Source: Kushneria aurantia DSM 21353 (GTDB taxonomy: Bacteria > Pseudomonadota > Gammaproteobacteria > Pseudomonadales > Halomonadaceae). From it: a DNA stretch of 55,066 nt. The notes beneath the pieces are model-generated. The model was given only the letters and a program-made list of their open reading frames with translations, searched no databases and was not told where the DNA came from. The stretch lies in contig NZ_KB907885.1 of NCBI RefSeq assembly GCF_000382245.1, forward strand, positions 1 to 55,066. The letters are read 5' to 3'. Below, one piece after another: positions 1-7,696 of this stretch. Both the position numbers and the translations under genes were made by a program. Position 1 is the stretch's first letter, and each line of letters opens with the position of its first letter.

Positions 1-1
1 A

Positions 2-500
2 AAACGTGAATTTCCTGGTCACTGGGAAGGCGACCTGATCAAGGGCAAGAGCAATGCATCGGCTGTCGGCACCCTCGTCGAACTCAAAAGCGGTTACCTG
101 ATTCTGGCGAAGATGAATGATGCGACTGCCACCTCGGCTGTAGAAGGCTTCAGCGCTGCGCTGAACCGAATGCCGCTGGCCGCACGGAAGAGCATGACGT
201 ATGACCAGGGACGTGAGATGACGCAGCATGCCCGGATCACCCAAAATACCGGTGTTGCTATCTATTTCTGTGACCCGCATAGCCCGTGGCAGAGAGGTGC
301 CAACGAAAACATTAATGGGCTCATACGGCAGTACTTGCCCAGGGGAACGGATCTATCGGTCTACAGCCAGCAAGAACTGGATGAGATCGCACTTGAACTC
401 AACATGTGCCCGCGGAAGCGCTTCGACATTCAAATGTCCCATTGAAATGATGAGCGAACTGATGGTGCAGTACCATGAGGCTCCGTCATCAACGCATTGA
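2..500 (+). pseudogene. IS30-family transposase, 5'-truncated by the window edge and frameshifted near the 3' end
   Basis: The reading frame is open from the first bases and encodes the C-terminal catalytic half of an IS30-type DDE transposase. Visible motifs are the first Asp in HWEGDLIKGK, the second in MTYDQGREM, and the Glu in the NENINGLIRQYLP block. The frame stops at 445 after RKRFDIQMSH. The expected family ending (FKCPIEMMSELM...) continues in the next frame from about 426 to 500, so one indel near 422-428 separates the last 20 or so residues. The N-terminal HTH part lies outside the window. The catalytic residues are intact, but the tail is lost from the main frame. Confidence 0.85.
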
Positions 501-501
501 C

Positions 502-529
502 GGTGTTGCATTCAGAAGCTGCATCCGCC
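502..529 (+). repeat. Probable right terminal inverted repeat of the IS30 element
   Basis: Just after the transposase tail, the sequence GGTGTTGCATTCAGAAGC continues to about 529 and resembles IS30-family ends of the GGTGTTGCACTTC type. The left end is outside the window, so the repeat cannot be paired here. Confidence 0.4.
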
Positions 530-570
530 CCGTATTCTGTACATAACATGCTAAGCACCAAGGACTCACA

Positions 571-1368
571 ATGCAGTCACAAGCCGACCAAAAATACTTC
601 GATATATTTCTTGCCCCCATTTTAACTTGTAAAAACTATAAGCCAAAGCTTGGGGCTGGTGGGGCAGAAGGTGTCAATCTACAAAAATTCCACGAAATAT
701 ACGGAGAAGATCCTTTCTATTCGTGGATAGGTGTTAATAGTGATTTAATGTATGCAGCTCACAAGGCCGCAGGCGGAATGACTTCTGTTTATAGGCAAAT
801 TGGCATTGGGTGTGAACGCTTATTTAGGGAAATTATTTTTGACCAAGCTGAGTATACAGACCGAGCCTTAGCTACTTGGTCTTATACTGCTCAAACAAGG
901 TCAGGGAAGGCTAAAACACTTTCATTAGATGGGCGCTTAGAGCTTAATGAAATTGTTAACCAAGAAGTAAAAAACTCAACTGAAGAATGGTTGCGTAACT
1001 ATTGTTCTGAGCTTGAAGTTCAATACCCTCAGAATGGTATAGTTTTTGAAGTAAGGCAAGGTTATAAAAGCAAGGATAGCAAACGCCAAAATGGCGACAT
1101 AGATAATGCTACTGTAGCTTGGTCTAAAGGATATCTGCCTGTTTTTTCGGTATTTTCATCACAGATCGATAATGACATTGTGATGAGGTATCGAAACAAT
1201 AGCTGTGGTATACTTATGGGCCTGAATAATGAAAACCCGAACATTTCTTTATTTGCTTTTTGTAGACAGGTTCTTGGATACGATATGGCAGCGTTTTTTG
1301 AGCGAAATTCCGCTGAATTACGAGAGCAAATAGAGGCCGTTTTAGAGAAATTGCTGAGAGCGGAATAA
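571..1368 (+). CDS. Putative type II restriction endonuclease
   Basis: A 265-residue protein directly upstream of, and overlapping, a DNA methyltransferase, so it is most simply the cognate nuclease. Residues about 158-178 hold FEVRQGYKSKDSKRQNGD, a Glu/Lys-rich block that fits the catalytic core of a PD-(D/E)XK-type nuclease; this assignment is inferred. The C-terminal part (FCRQVLGYDMAAFFERN) looks like a conserved helical end. The gene is strikingly AT-rich, with AAA/AAT/TTT-type codons, against the roughly 60-65% GC of its surroundings, which points to recent transfer. Its stop TAA shares one base with the methyltransferase ATG (TAATG). Recognition sequence and exact family cannot be read from the sequence. 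Confidence 0.7.
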   Translation: MQSQADQKYFDIFLAPILTCKNYKPKLGAGGAEGVNLQKFHEIYGEDPFYSWIGVNSDLMYAAHKAAGGMTSVYRQIGIGCERLFREIIFDQAEYTDRALATWSYTAQTRSGKAKTLSLDGRLELNEIVNQEVKNSTEEWLRNYCSELEVQYPQNGIVFEVRQGYKSKDSKRQNGDIDNATVAWSKGYLPVFSVFSSQIDNDIVMRYRNNSCGILMGLNNENPNISLFAFCRQVLGYDMAAFFERNSAELREQIEAVLEKLLRAE

Positions 1369-2588
1369 TGCTATCTGTTAAGCAAAGGTCTGATTATACT
1401 TTCCGTTTCAACAAAAAAATGGGAAGGCATGGGTGGTTAAGGCTAACGCCTGCATACTCTGTAAAGCTTGTTCAAGAGCTTGTAGAAGAAACTCTAAAGG
1501 ATGCTAGGATATTAGAACCCTTTTCTGGCACGGCGACTACGGGGCTTTGTGCTACGGAAAGCGGTATGATTTCTGATTCACTTGATATTAACCCTTTTCT
1601 AGTTTGGTTTGGTAATGTCAAGTGTGCTCATTTCGAAGAGAATGAGCTTAAAAAATTAGAACAGCGAATTGAAAAAGTTAACGAGCAACTTCCAAGCTTC
1701 TTGGAAGCAGACAACTGGGCACCAAAAATACACAACATTGAAAGGTGGTGGTGTGGGCATACATTGCCTTTGTTGTGTGCTTTAAGAGCATCTATTGTCG
1801 AAGAATTTGGCGAGCCTAGTGACGACCAATATAGCTCATTAGCATGGGTTGCTTTTTGTCGCTTAATGATTGAAACGTCCTCTGCTGATTTTAATCACGT
1901 TTCAATGTCTTTTAAAGAAGATGTGACGCGCTACGAAGTAAATCAAATAAAGTTGCTTTTCAAAGATATTGTTGAGGCTGTCGTTGATAGCACTAAAGAG
2001 AATCTTCTTGGAAATGCTGAAATTTTCCTTGGCGACTCAAGAACGCTTGATACTTTGAATGGTAAAAAATATGATCATGTTATAACCTCTCCACCTTATC
2101 CAAACCGGATGAGCTATATTCGTGAGCTTCGTCCATATATGTATTGGACTAAGTTTCTGAATGAGAAAAAAGAGGCGGGAGAGCTTGATTGGAAAGCGAT
2201 AGGCGGAACGTGGGGGACAGCCACCAGTAAGCTTAAAGAGTGGGCTCCTGACGGTGTAGAACTTCCTGAAAGCCTATTAGTTGTGTGTGAGAAAATACTT
2301 CATGCAGAAAGCAAAAATGCTGACCTAATGGCTAGGTATGTTCATAAATATTTTTATGATATGCACAGCCATTTTGCAAGCCTTAGAAGTTTGCTTAATG
2401 CAGGGGCCAAGATTGATTATATAGTTGGCAACTCGTCTTTCTATGGAAATTTAGTTAATTCAGAAAAAATATTTGAGTCTTCGCTCGTTTCCCTTGGCTA
2501 TAAGAATGTATCATCAAGAATAGTCAGGAAAAGGAACAGTAAAAAAGAGCTATTTGAGTTCTGTGTTACTGCCAAATGGAATGGATGA
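1368..2588 (+). CDS. Site-specific DNA methyltransferase (N4-cytosine/N6-adenine class)
   Basis: A 406-residue AdoMet-dependent DNA methyltransferase expected to protect the host from the upstream nuclease. The AdoMet-binding motif I is ILEPFSGTATTG (about residues 45-56), followed by the acidic SLDINPF strand. Catalytic motif IV is TSPPYPNRMSYI (about residues 240-251). SPPY is typical of amino-methyltransferases, usually N4-cytosine. Motif I precedes motif IV. Codon use is as AT-rich as in the nuclease, so the pair moved as one cassette. The one-base TAATG overlap suggests translational coupling. A strong terminator follows immediately. Sequence specificity is unknown. Confidence 0.88.
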   Translation: MLSVKQRSDYTFRFNKKMGRHGWLRLTPAYSVKLVQELVEETLKDARILEPFSGTATTGLCATESGMISDSLDINPFLVWFGNVKCAHFEENELKKLEQRIEKVNEQLPSFLEADNWAPKIHNIERWWCGHTLPLLCALRASIVEEFGEPSDDQYSSLAWVAFCRLMIETSSADFNHVSMSFKEDVTRYEVNQIKLLFKDIVEAVVDSTKENLLGNAEIFLGDSRTLDTLNGKKYDHVITSPPYPNRMSYIRELRPYMYWTKFLNEKKEAGELDWKAIGGTWGTATSKLKEWAPDGVELPESLLVVCEKILHAESKNADLMARYVHKYFYDMHSHFASLRSLLNAGAKIDYIVGNSSFYGNLVNSEKIFESSLVSLGYKNVSSRIVRKRNSKKELFEFCVTAKWNG

Positions 2589-2592
2589 TAAT

Positions 2593-2618
2593 AAGCCAGC
2601 TTCATTGCTGGCTTTTTT
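2593..2618 (+). terminator. Rho-independent terminator after the R-M genes
   Basis: The stem AAGCCAGC / GCTGGCTT with a six-base loop is followed by a T run, four bases after the methyltransferase stop. Confidence 0.85.
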
Positions 2619-2763
2619 GTTTGCCCCGCGAAGCCGGCAAACCCGGACACCTGAAAGAAGGTGTTGTCACCCCGACTGGGGGGAAGACAATCCGACTGGC
2701 AAGGGCGTCACTGGCCAACCGGAGCATGTCAACATAGTTGTCACATGAAATGACTTCGGCTCT

Positions 2764-3077
2764 TTAAAATTCTGCGGCTTGTGGCACCGGGTCCCACTCG
2801 GGGTTCAGGTGCACCACATCCGGCAGGCCGAGCTTGCGGATGTCGCCCGACCAGCGCTCCGGGTGATGCTCCTTTGCCGCCTCGAAGACCTCACGACGCT
2901 GCGCCAGGATGCCTTTGGCCTCGCCGTTATGGCGCTGGCTCGGTGTGACGTAGTGAAGCGCGCTGTACCGGTACTCGTGGTTGTACCACCGGGTAAATTG
3001 CTGAACCCACTCCTGAGCCTCGGCCAGAGTGGCGAAGCTGTCTGCGGGAAAGCCCGGCCGGTACTTCAGCGTCGGTG
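2764..3077 (-). pseudogene. IS3-family transposase OrfB, C-terminal remnant
   Basis: The minus strand reads about 104 codons ending in NPEWDPVPQAAEF and a TAA stop at 2764-2766. They match the end of an IS3-family (IS407-like) integrase-core transposase: LKYRPGFPADSFATLAEAQ, FTRWYNHEYRYSALHYVTPSQRH, then the RR/VFEAAKEHHPERW tail. The match begins abruptly near 3077 and everything upstream of it (helix-turn-helix and first Asp) is missing, so this is a fragment cut by a later rearrangement. Confidence 0.8.
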
Positions 3078-3384
3078 CAGGACGCCCGGCGTGACGGCGC
3101 TCGGCTGGCTAGGGCCGTAAGCGATCCACAAACCCATCTACCTAATCCAGTGAGGGCTGATCACACTGGTGATCTATTTGGTTTTGGAGATTGTCATGAC
3201 CTGCGAACTCAACCCCACTCGCGCCTTTTGGCTGGGCTATCTTTACTGTGCCTCGACACTCAACATGCCGCTAAGTGATTACGCCGACTCACAGGCGTTA
3301 CTCCTCACCGACCTGCTGACATGGGAGAAGCGCTTGAACGTGCAGGGCTTGCCGGTACCACCACGCTGCCGACCCTCGGCAAGG
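3078..3384. other. Unassigned stretch between IS3 and IS5 remnants
   Basis: No recognisable complete gene. A frame opening at ATG 3196, with GGAG seven bases upstream, encodes MTCELNPTRAFWLGYLYC and continues plausibly to about 3360 before running into decayed transposase sequence. It may be the beginning of a small gene cut by the insertion; I do not recognise it. No left-end repeat matching the IS5 right end was found here. Confidence 0.3.
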
Positions 3385-4082
3385 ATGACGAACTCAATAC
3401 GCTGCTCCCCTGGTGCTGGAAAGACACTCTACCGGTCGAACTCAGGTCGCAAAAGGTGGGGTTCGTGGACCGCTTACCCTTCGTCTACGAGAAGACGGTT
3501 ATATGGATTTCGATACCTGGATGCTGGAATCAACCTCCATCAGAGCGACCCGGTCGGCCAGCGGTGCCGGCAAAAAGGGGGGCGATAGAACCATCCGACC
3601 ACGCGCTCGGCCGCAGTCGGGGCGGGCTGACCACGAAAATACACCTGCTGTGCGATCGCCATGGGTTTCCAATCACCTTCTCTTTATCAGCAGGTCAGCG
3701 CGCCGACTCGACGCAATTGACCGGGCTATTGGAAAAGGTTCGATCGCCGGGGCGTTTGGGCTGTCCTCGCAAACGTAGCCGCTATATCGTGGCGGACAAG
3801 GGCTACGACAGCGATGCACTGCGACACTACTGCACTCGTTATGGCATGCGTCCGATCATTCCCCGACGCCGCATGTATCGATGCCCACGTCCGGGTCTGC
3901 CACATCAGTTTGATCGACCGAAATACCGTCAACGCAATGTGGTGGAACGACTTTTGGGCTGGCTGAAGGAAAAGCGGCGGTTAAATACACGTTACGACAA
4001 GCTGGCCAGCAGCTTCAAAGCCATGATGACGCTGGCCTGCATTGAGCGATGCATGAGAGCCGACTTTTCAGACAGAACCTAA
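3385..4082 (+). pseudogene. IS5-family (IS427-like) transposase, multiply frameshifted
   Basis: The C-terminal half reads cleanly in one frame: HALGRSRGGLTTKIHLLCD, ADKGYDSDALR (second catalytic Asp), and the RNVVERLLGWLKEKRRLNTRYDK box with the catalytic Glu. The preceding block, DGYMDFDTWMLESTSIRAT with the first Asp, lies in another frame from about 3440 to 3580. The two join at an A5G6 run (3572-3582). Going from the upstream to the downstream frame needs +1, equal to one missing base. Sequence before 3440 resembles the family only in scattered frames. No intact protein can be made. Confidence 0.8.
4059..4080 (+). repeat. IS5-family right terminal inverted repeat
   Basis: GCCGACTTTTCAGACAGAAC ending in CT at 4080 resembles the ends of IS427-type elements (inverted: AGGTTCTGTCTGAAAAGTC). 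It abuts, and by two bases enters, the rsmE stop codon region. The matching left end was not found. Confidence 0.55.
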
Positions 4083-4798
4083 TAAAGCCGCGCCAGTAGC
4101 GCCACTACCGCTGTCTCGACGCGCAGAATGCGCGGGCCGAGATGAACCTGTTCGAAACCCGCCTGCCTGAGCTGTGCTATCTCGTAATCGACGAAACCGC
4201 CCTCCGGGCCGATCGCCAGTGTCAGCAGCGTGGCCATATCGAGTCCGCGCGGACATTCGCGCTCGCCGCCGGGGTGCGCGACCAGCGCACGGTGGCCTTC
4301 CAACAGTGCCGGTAGCTCGTCCTCGACGAAGGGGCGAAAACGCCGGCGCTGCTGGATAACCGGCAGCCGGGTGTCGCGCGCCTGTTCAAGGCCGAGGCGC
4401 AGGTGGGCGTCGATGCGCTCGTCGGCAAGCTCCGGCGACTGCCAGTAGCTCTTCTCGACCCGGGCGGTGTGCAGCAGGGTCAGCCGTTTGACCCCCAGCG
4501 CGGCAATGTTCTCCAGCGTGCGCGCCAGCATTCGCGGTCTGGGCAGGGCAAGTATCAGGTGTAGCGGCAGCGGGGGAGGCGGTGTTTCATCGAGCGGCCC
4601 CAGGTGAAACTCGGCGTGCTCGCCATCGAGCCGAACGAGGCGTGCGCGGCCGATGCCGCCGTTTTCCATGCCCACCGTCAACTCGTCGCCGGGCGCGGCG
4701 CGATGAACATCGACAAGGTGGCGCAGGCGCCGGCTGTCATGAATGCGGGCACGGCCGCTATCGAGCAGATCATGGGGAGTGAGCAGCAACAGGTTCAT
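4079..4798 (-). CDS. rsmE: 16S rRNA (uracil-1498-N3)-methyltransferase RsmE, C-terminus trimmed by an IS
   Basis: A 239-residue SPOUT-class methyltransferase acting on U1498 of 16S rRNA in the 30S subunit. The N-terminal PUA-like part (HDSRRLRHLVDVHRAAPGDEL) is followed by the SPOUT domain with the knot loop LAIGPEGGF at about residue 194 and LGPRILRVETAVVALLARL near the end. Family members usually run several residues past this last helix. Here the reading stops at a TAG formed where the IS5 repeat begins, so the final residues appear replaced. The knot and cofactor loop are intact, so activity may be retained. The start is ATG at 4798, divergent from purD. Confidence 0.9.
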   Translation of the reverse strand: MNLLLLTPHDLLDSGRARIHDSRRLRHLVDVHRAAPGDELTVGMENGGIGRARLVRLDGEHAEFHLGPLDETPPPPLPLHLILALPRPRMLARTLENIAALGVKRLTLLHTARVEKSYWQSPELADERIDAHLRLGLEQARDTRLPVIQQRRRFRPFVEDELPALLEGHRALVAHPGGERECPRGLDMATLLTLAIGPEGGFVDYEIAQLRQAGFEQVHLGPRILRVETAVVALLARLY

Positions 4799-4951
4799 GG
4801 GGCCTCCGTCGGCAGCGGGGTGGCGATGATAGCGCAGCGCGTGCAGGCGGACGACCCGGCGCCTTTCTGACATAATGAGCGGCCCGGACAAGACTGTCCG
4901 GTGTGCGCCCGCACGCCGGATGCTGATGACAATCCTGAAACAGGACGGCGC

Positions 4952-6250
4952 ATGAAGGTATTGATAATCGGCGGCGGCGGCCGCGAACATGCCCTGGCGT
5001 GGAAACTGATACAGTCGCCGCGCGTGGACGAGGTGCTGGTGGCGCCGGGCAACGCCGGAACGGCGCGCGAGCCGGGAGTGCGCAATCTCGATGTGGCGGT
5101 CGGCGATATCGAGGGGCTGGTGGCCGTGGCCCGCAACGAGGCGGTGGGGCTGACCCTGGTCGGTTCCGAGGCGCCGCTGGTTGCCGGCGTGGTGGATCGC
5201 TTCCAGCGCGAGGGGCTGGCGATTTTCGGTCCCACGGCGGCAGCAGCGCGGCTGGAGGGGTCGAAATCCTTCAGCAAGGATTTTCTCGCCCGTCACGCGA
5301 TTCCTACCGCCCGCTATCAGAGCTTTACCGAGGTGGCGCCAGCGCTTGACTATCTCGATCGCTATCTCGAAGAGAGCGGGCTGCCGGTGGTGATCAAGGC
5401 CGACGGTCTGGCTTCCGGCAAGGGCGTGATCGTCGCCACCGAGGCCGATCAGGCGCGCGCCGCGGTGCGTGACATGCTGGAAGACAACGCCTTCGGCGAT
5501 GCCGGGGCGCGAGTGGTGATCGAGGAGTATCTTGACGGCGAGGAGGCCAGCTTCATCGTCATGGCCGACGGCCGTCATGTGGTGGAGATGGCCACCAGCC
5601 AGGACCACAAGCGCGTTGGCGACGGCGACAGTGGCCCCAATACCGGCGGCATGGGAGCCTACTCGCCCGCGCCGGTAGTGACCGAGGCGGTGCGTCAGCG
5701 GGTCATGAACGACATCATTTATCCCACCATCGCCGGCATGGCGGCCGACGATCATCCTTATGTCGGCTTTCTTTATGCCGGCCTGATGATCGATAAAGAG
5801 GGCGCGCCGAAGGTGATCGAGTTCAACTGTCGACTCGGCGACCCCGAAACCCAACCGATTATGCTGCGTCTCGAGTCGGACCTGCTTGAGTTGTGCGAGG
5901 CGGCTATCGACGGCCGTCTCGACAGGCAGTCGTGTCGCTGGGACGCGCGCCCCGCGGTGGGCGTGGTGATGGCCGCCGACGGCTATCCCGGCAGCTACCG
6001 CAAGGGGGATGCGATCCGTGGTCTGGATAGTGCCGAGCGGCTGGGCTGCCGGGTATTTCACGCCGGTACGGCGGAGAGCGAGCAGGGCAATGTGGTGACC
6101 GCCGGCGGCCGTGTACTCTGCGTGACCGCGCCGGGCGAGGACGTGCGCCAGGCGCGCGATCTCGCCTATGCCGGGGTCGAGGCGATACAGTTCGAGGGCG
6201 GCTTCTATCGTCGCGATATCGCTGCCCGCGCTATCGACCGCCGTTCATAG
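4952..6250 (+). CDS. purD: Phosphoribosylamine-glycine ligase (GAR synthetase)
   Basis: A 432-residue cytoplasmic enzyme that joins glycine to phosphoribosylamine with ATP, the second step of purine synthesis. The N-terminal Rossmann-like loop is MKVLIIGGGGREHALAWKL. The ATP-grasp part shows SKSFSKDFLARHAIPTA, VVIKADGLASGKGVIV and VIEFNCRLGDPETQPIM. The start is the ATG at 4952, which places GGGGREHA at residues 8-15 as in the family; an in-frame upstream ATG would add an unlikely leader. purH, often the neighbour, is not in the window; the divergent side is occupied by rsmE and the IS patch. Confidence 0.97.
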   Translation: MKVLIIGGGGREHALAWKLIQSPRVDEVLVAPGNAGTAREPGVRNLDVAVGDIEGLVAVARNEAVGLTLVGSEAPLVAGVVDRFQREGLAIFGPTAAAARLEGSKSFSKDFLARHAIPTARYQSFTEVAPALDYLDRYLEESGLPVVIKADGLASGKGVIVATEADQARAAVRDMLEDNAFGDAGARVVIEEYLDGEEASFIVMADGRHVVEMATSQDHKRVGDGDSGPNTGGMGAYSPAPVVTEAVRQRVMNDIIYPTIAGMAADDHPYVGFLYAGLMIDKEGAPKVIEFNCRLGDPETQPIMLRLESDLLELCEAAIDGRLDRQSCRWDARPAVGVVMAADGYPGSYRKGDAIRGLDSAERLGCRVFHAGTAESEQGNVVTAGGRVLCVTAPGEDVRQARDLAYAGVEAIQFEGGFYRRDIAARAIDRRS

Positions 6251-6261
6251 CGCGCCGGGTA

Positions 6262-6300
6262 TGGTTCGGTAGATAGAGCCCGGTATTCTCTACCGGACCA
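6262..6300 (+). terminator. Hairpin downstream of purD without T run
   Basis: TGGTTCGGTAGA pairs with TCTACCGGACCA across a 15-base loop (12-bp stem with one wobble). No T tract follows, so it may stabilise the 3' end or assist rho-dependent termination. Confidence 0.35.
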
Positions 6301-6355
6301 TGGCCCGCGACGCGGCCGTGGTGTCGATCATTTCAGGCGGAGTGCGAGGAGCGCC

Positions 6356-7228
6356 ATGTCACGCGAATATCCCGTGATTGCCATAACCGGTTCCTCGGGG
6401 GCGGGCACCACCACGGTGCGCCGCGCCTTCGAGCGGATGTTTGCGCGCAAGAACGTTCACGCCGCTTTCGTCGACGGCGACGCCTTTCACCGCTACAGCC
6501 GCGAGGATCTGGCGCGTATTTTTCGCGACGAGCCGGAGCGCAAGCATGAGCTGTCGCACTTTGCCGTCGAGGCCAATCTTCTCGATCGTCTGGAGCGGCT
6601 GTTCGCCGATTACGGCGAAGATGGCAGTGGCACCTGCCGCCACTATATCCACGCCGAGGACAAGCGCATGCTGGAGGCGGGCTACCGGGTCGGCACCTTC
6701 ACCGAGTGGCAGCCGTTGCCGCGCGGCACCGACCTTTTGTTCTACGAGGGGCTGCACGGCGGGCTGGTCTCCGAGCAGCACGATCTGGCCCGTCACGTCG
6801 ATCTGCTGATCGGCGTGACGCCCACGGTCAATCTGGAGTGGATTCAGAAGATCGACCGCGACATCAACATGCGCGGCCACTCCCACGAGGCGGTGGTGGA
6901 CACCATCCTGGGGCGCATGCAGGACTATGTGCGCTACATCGTGCCGCAGTTCTCCCGCACCCATATCAACTTCCAGCGTGTGCCCACCGTCGATACCTCC
7001 AACCCCTTCGAGCCGCAGGCGATCCCCTCCGACGCCGAGTCCTTCGTGGTGATCCGCTTTCGCGACCGCGACAGCGCCGATTTCCCCTATCTGTTGACCA
7101 TGCTGTCGGACGCTTTCATGACGCGCCCCAACACCCTGGTGGTGCCGGGTTCGCGCATGCCGCTGGCGATCGAGCTGATTCTGGAGCCCAAGATCGAGGC
7201 GCTGCTGGCACAGCGGCGCTTTCGCTGA
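6356..7228 (+). CDS. prkB: Phosphoribulokinase (PrkB-type)
   Basis: A 290-residue P-loop kinase that phosphorylates ribulose 5-phosphate to ribulose 1,5-bisphosphate. Walker A is GSSGAGTTT at residues 12-20. FVDGDAFHRYSR and HYIHAEDKRMLEAGYRVGTFTEW match the substrate-binding region, and LLFYEGLHGG the Walker B-like strand. No RuBisCO or other Calvin-cycle gene is in the window. Homologues of this short proteobacterial type are widespread in heterotrophs such as enteric bacteria, where the role is unclear. It starts with ATG after an AGGAGCGCC ribosome site, 105 bases after purD. Confidence 0.9.
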   Translation: MSREYPVIAITGSSGAGTTTVRRAFERMFARKNVHAAFVDGDAFHRYSREDLARIFRDEPERKHELSHFAVEANLLDRLERLFADYGEDGSGTCRHYIHAEDKRMLEAGYRVGTFTEWQPLPRGTDLLFYEGLHGGLVSEQHDLARHVDLLIGVTPTVNLEWIQKIDRDINMRGHSHEAVVDTILGRMQDYVRYIVPQFSRTHINFQRVPTVDTSNPFEPQAIPSDAESFVVIRFRDRDSADFPYLLTMLSDAFMTRPNTLVVPGSRMPLAIELILEPKIEALLAQRRFR

Positions 7229-7294
7229 TTCAATTTCACTGTTGCCGCGCCGGCGTATCAGCCGTCGGCGCGATCCGAGCTACCGGGAGGCGCC

Positions 7295-7636
7295 ATGTCC
7301 ACGCTGTTTTCGAAAATCATCAATCGCGAGATCAAGGCCGATATCGTCTACGAGGACGACGAGCTGCTGGCCTTCAACGACATCAACCCTCAGGCGCCGG
7401 TGCATATCCTGATCATTCCCAAACGCGAGATCGCCACGCTCAACGATCTCGGCGAGGGTGACGCCGAGATCGTCGGCAGGCTGCACCTTGCCGCCGCGAA
7501 GCTGGCGAAGGAGAAGGGCATTGCCGAAGAGGGCTATCGGGTAGTGATGAACTGCAACGACATGGGGGGGCAGAGCGTTTACCACATTCACCTGCACCTG
7601 ATGGGCGGGCGGCAGATGGGCTGGCCGGCGGGTTGA
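7295..7636 (+). CDS. hinT: HIT-family purine nucleoside phosphoramidase (HinT-like)
   Basis: A 113-residue histidine-triad protein. N-terminal TLFSKIINREIKADIVYEDD and the active-site YHIHLHLMGG near residues 95-105 give the His-x-His-x-His signature of HinT-type nucleotide phosphoramidases, which act on AMP-linked amines as cytosolic dimers. A GGGAGG ribosome site precedes the ATG. It lies 66 bases after the phosphoribulokinase and is convergent with nasS. Confidence 0.93.
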   Translation: MSTLFSKIINREIKADIVYEDDELLAFNDINPQAPVHILIIPKREIATLNDLGEGDAEIVGRLHLAAAKLAKEKGIAEEGYRVVMNCNDMGGQSVYHIHLHLMGGRQMGWPAG

Positions 7637-7696
7637 GTGCCGGCCAGCAGTGGCATTCTTCGCCACTATCTTCGCGACTATCCCGCCTCATACGTT

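Noticed and set aside
2779-3120. Plus-strand frame in the IS3 remnant
   Set aside because: The minus strand encodes a clear IS3 integrase end; the plus frame is its mirror.
3572-3582. Programmed -1 frameshift site in the IS5 transposase
   Set aside because: The downstream frame is reached by +1, not -1, and additional frame breaks lie upstream.
4799-6061. Long minus-strand extension of the rsmE frame through purD
   Set aside because: The extension is antisense to the well-conserved purD and has His/Arg-rich sequence typical of an opposite-strand shadow; RsmE homology begins at ATG 4798.
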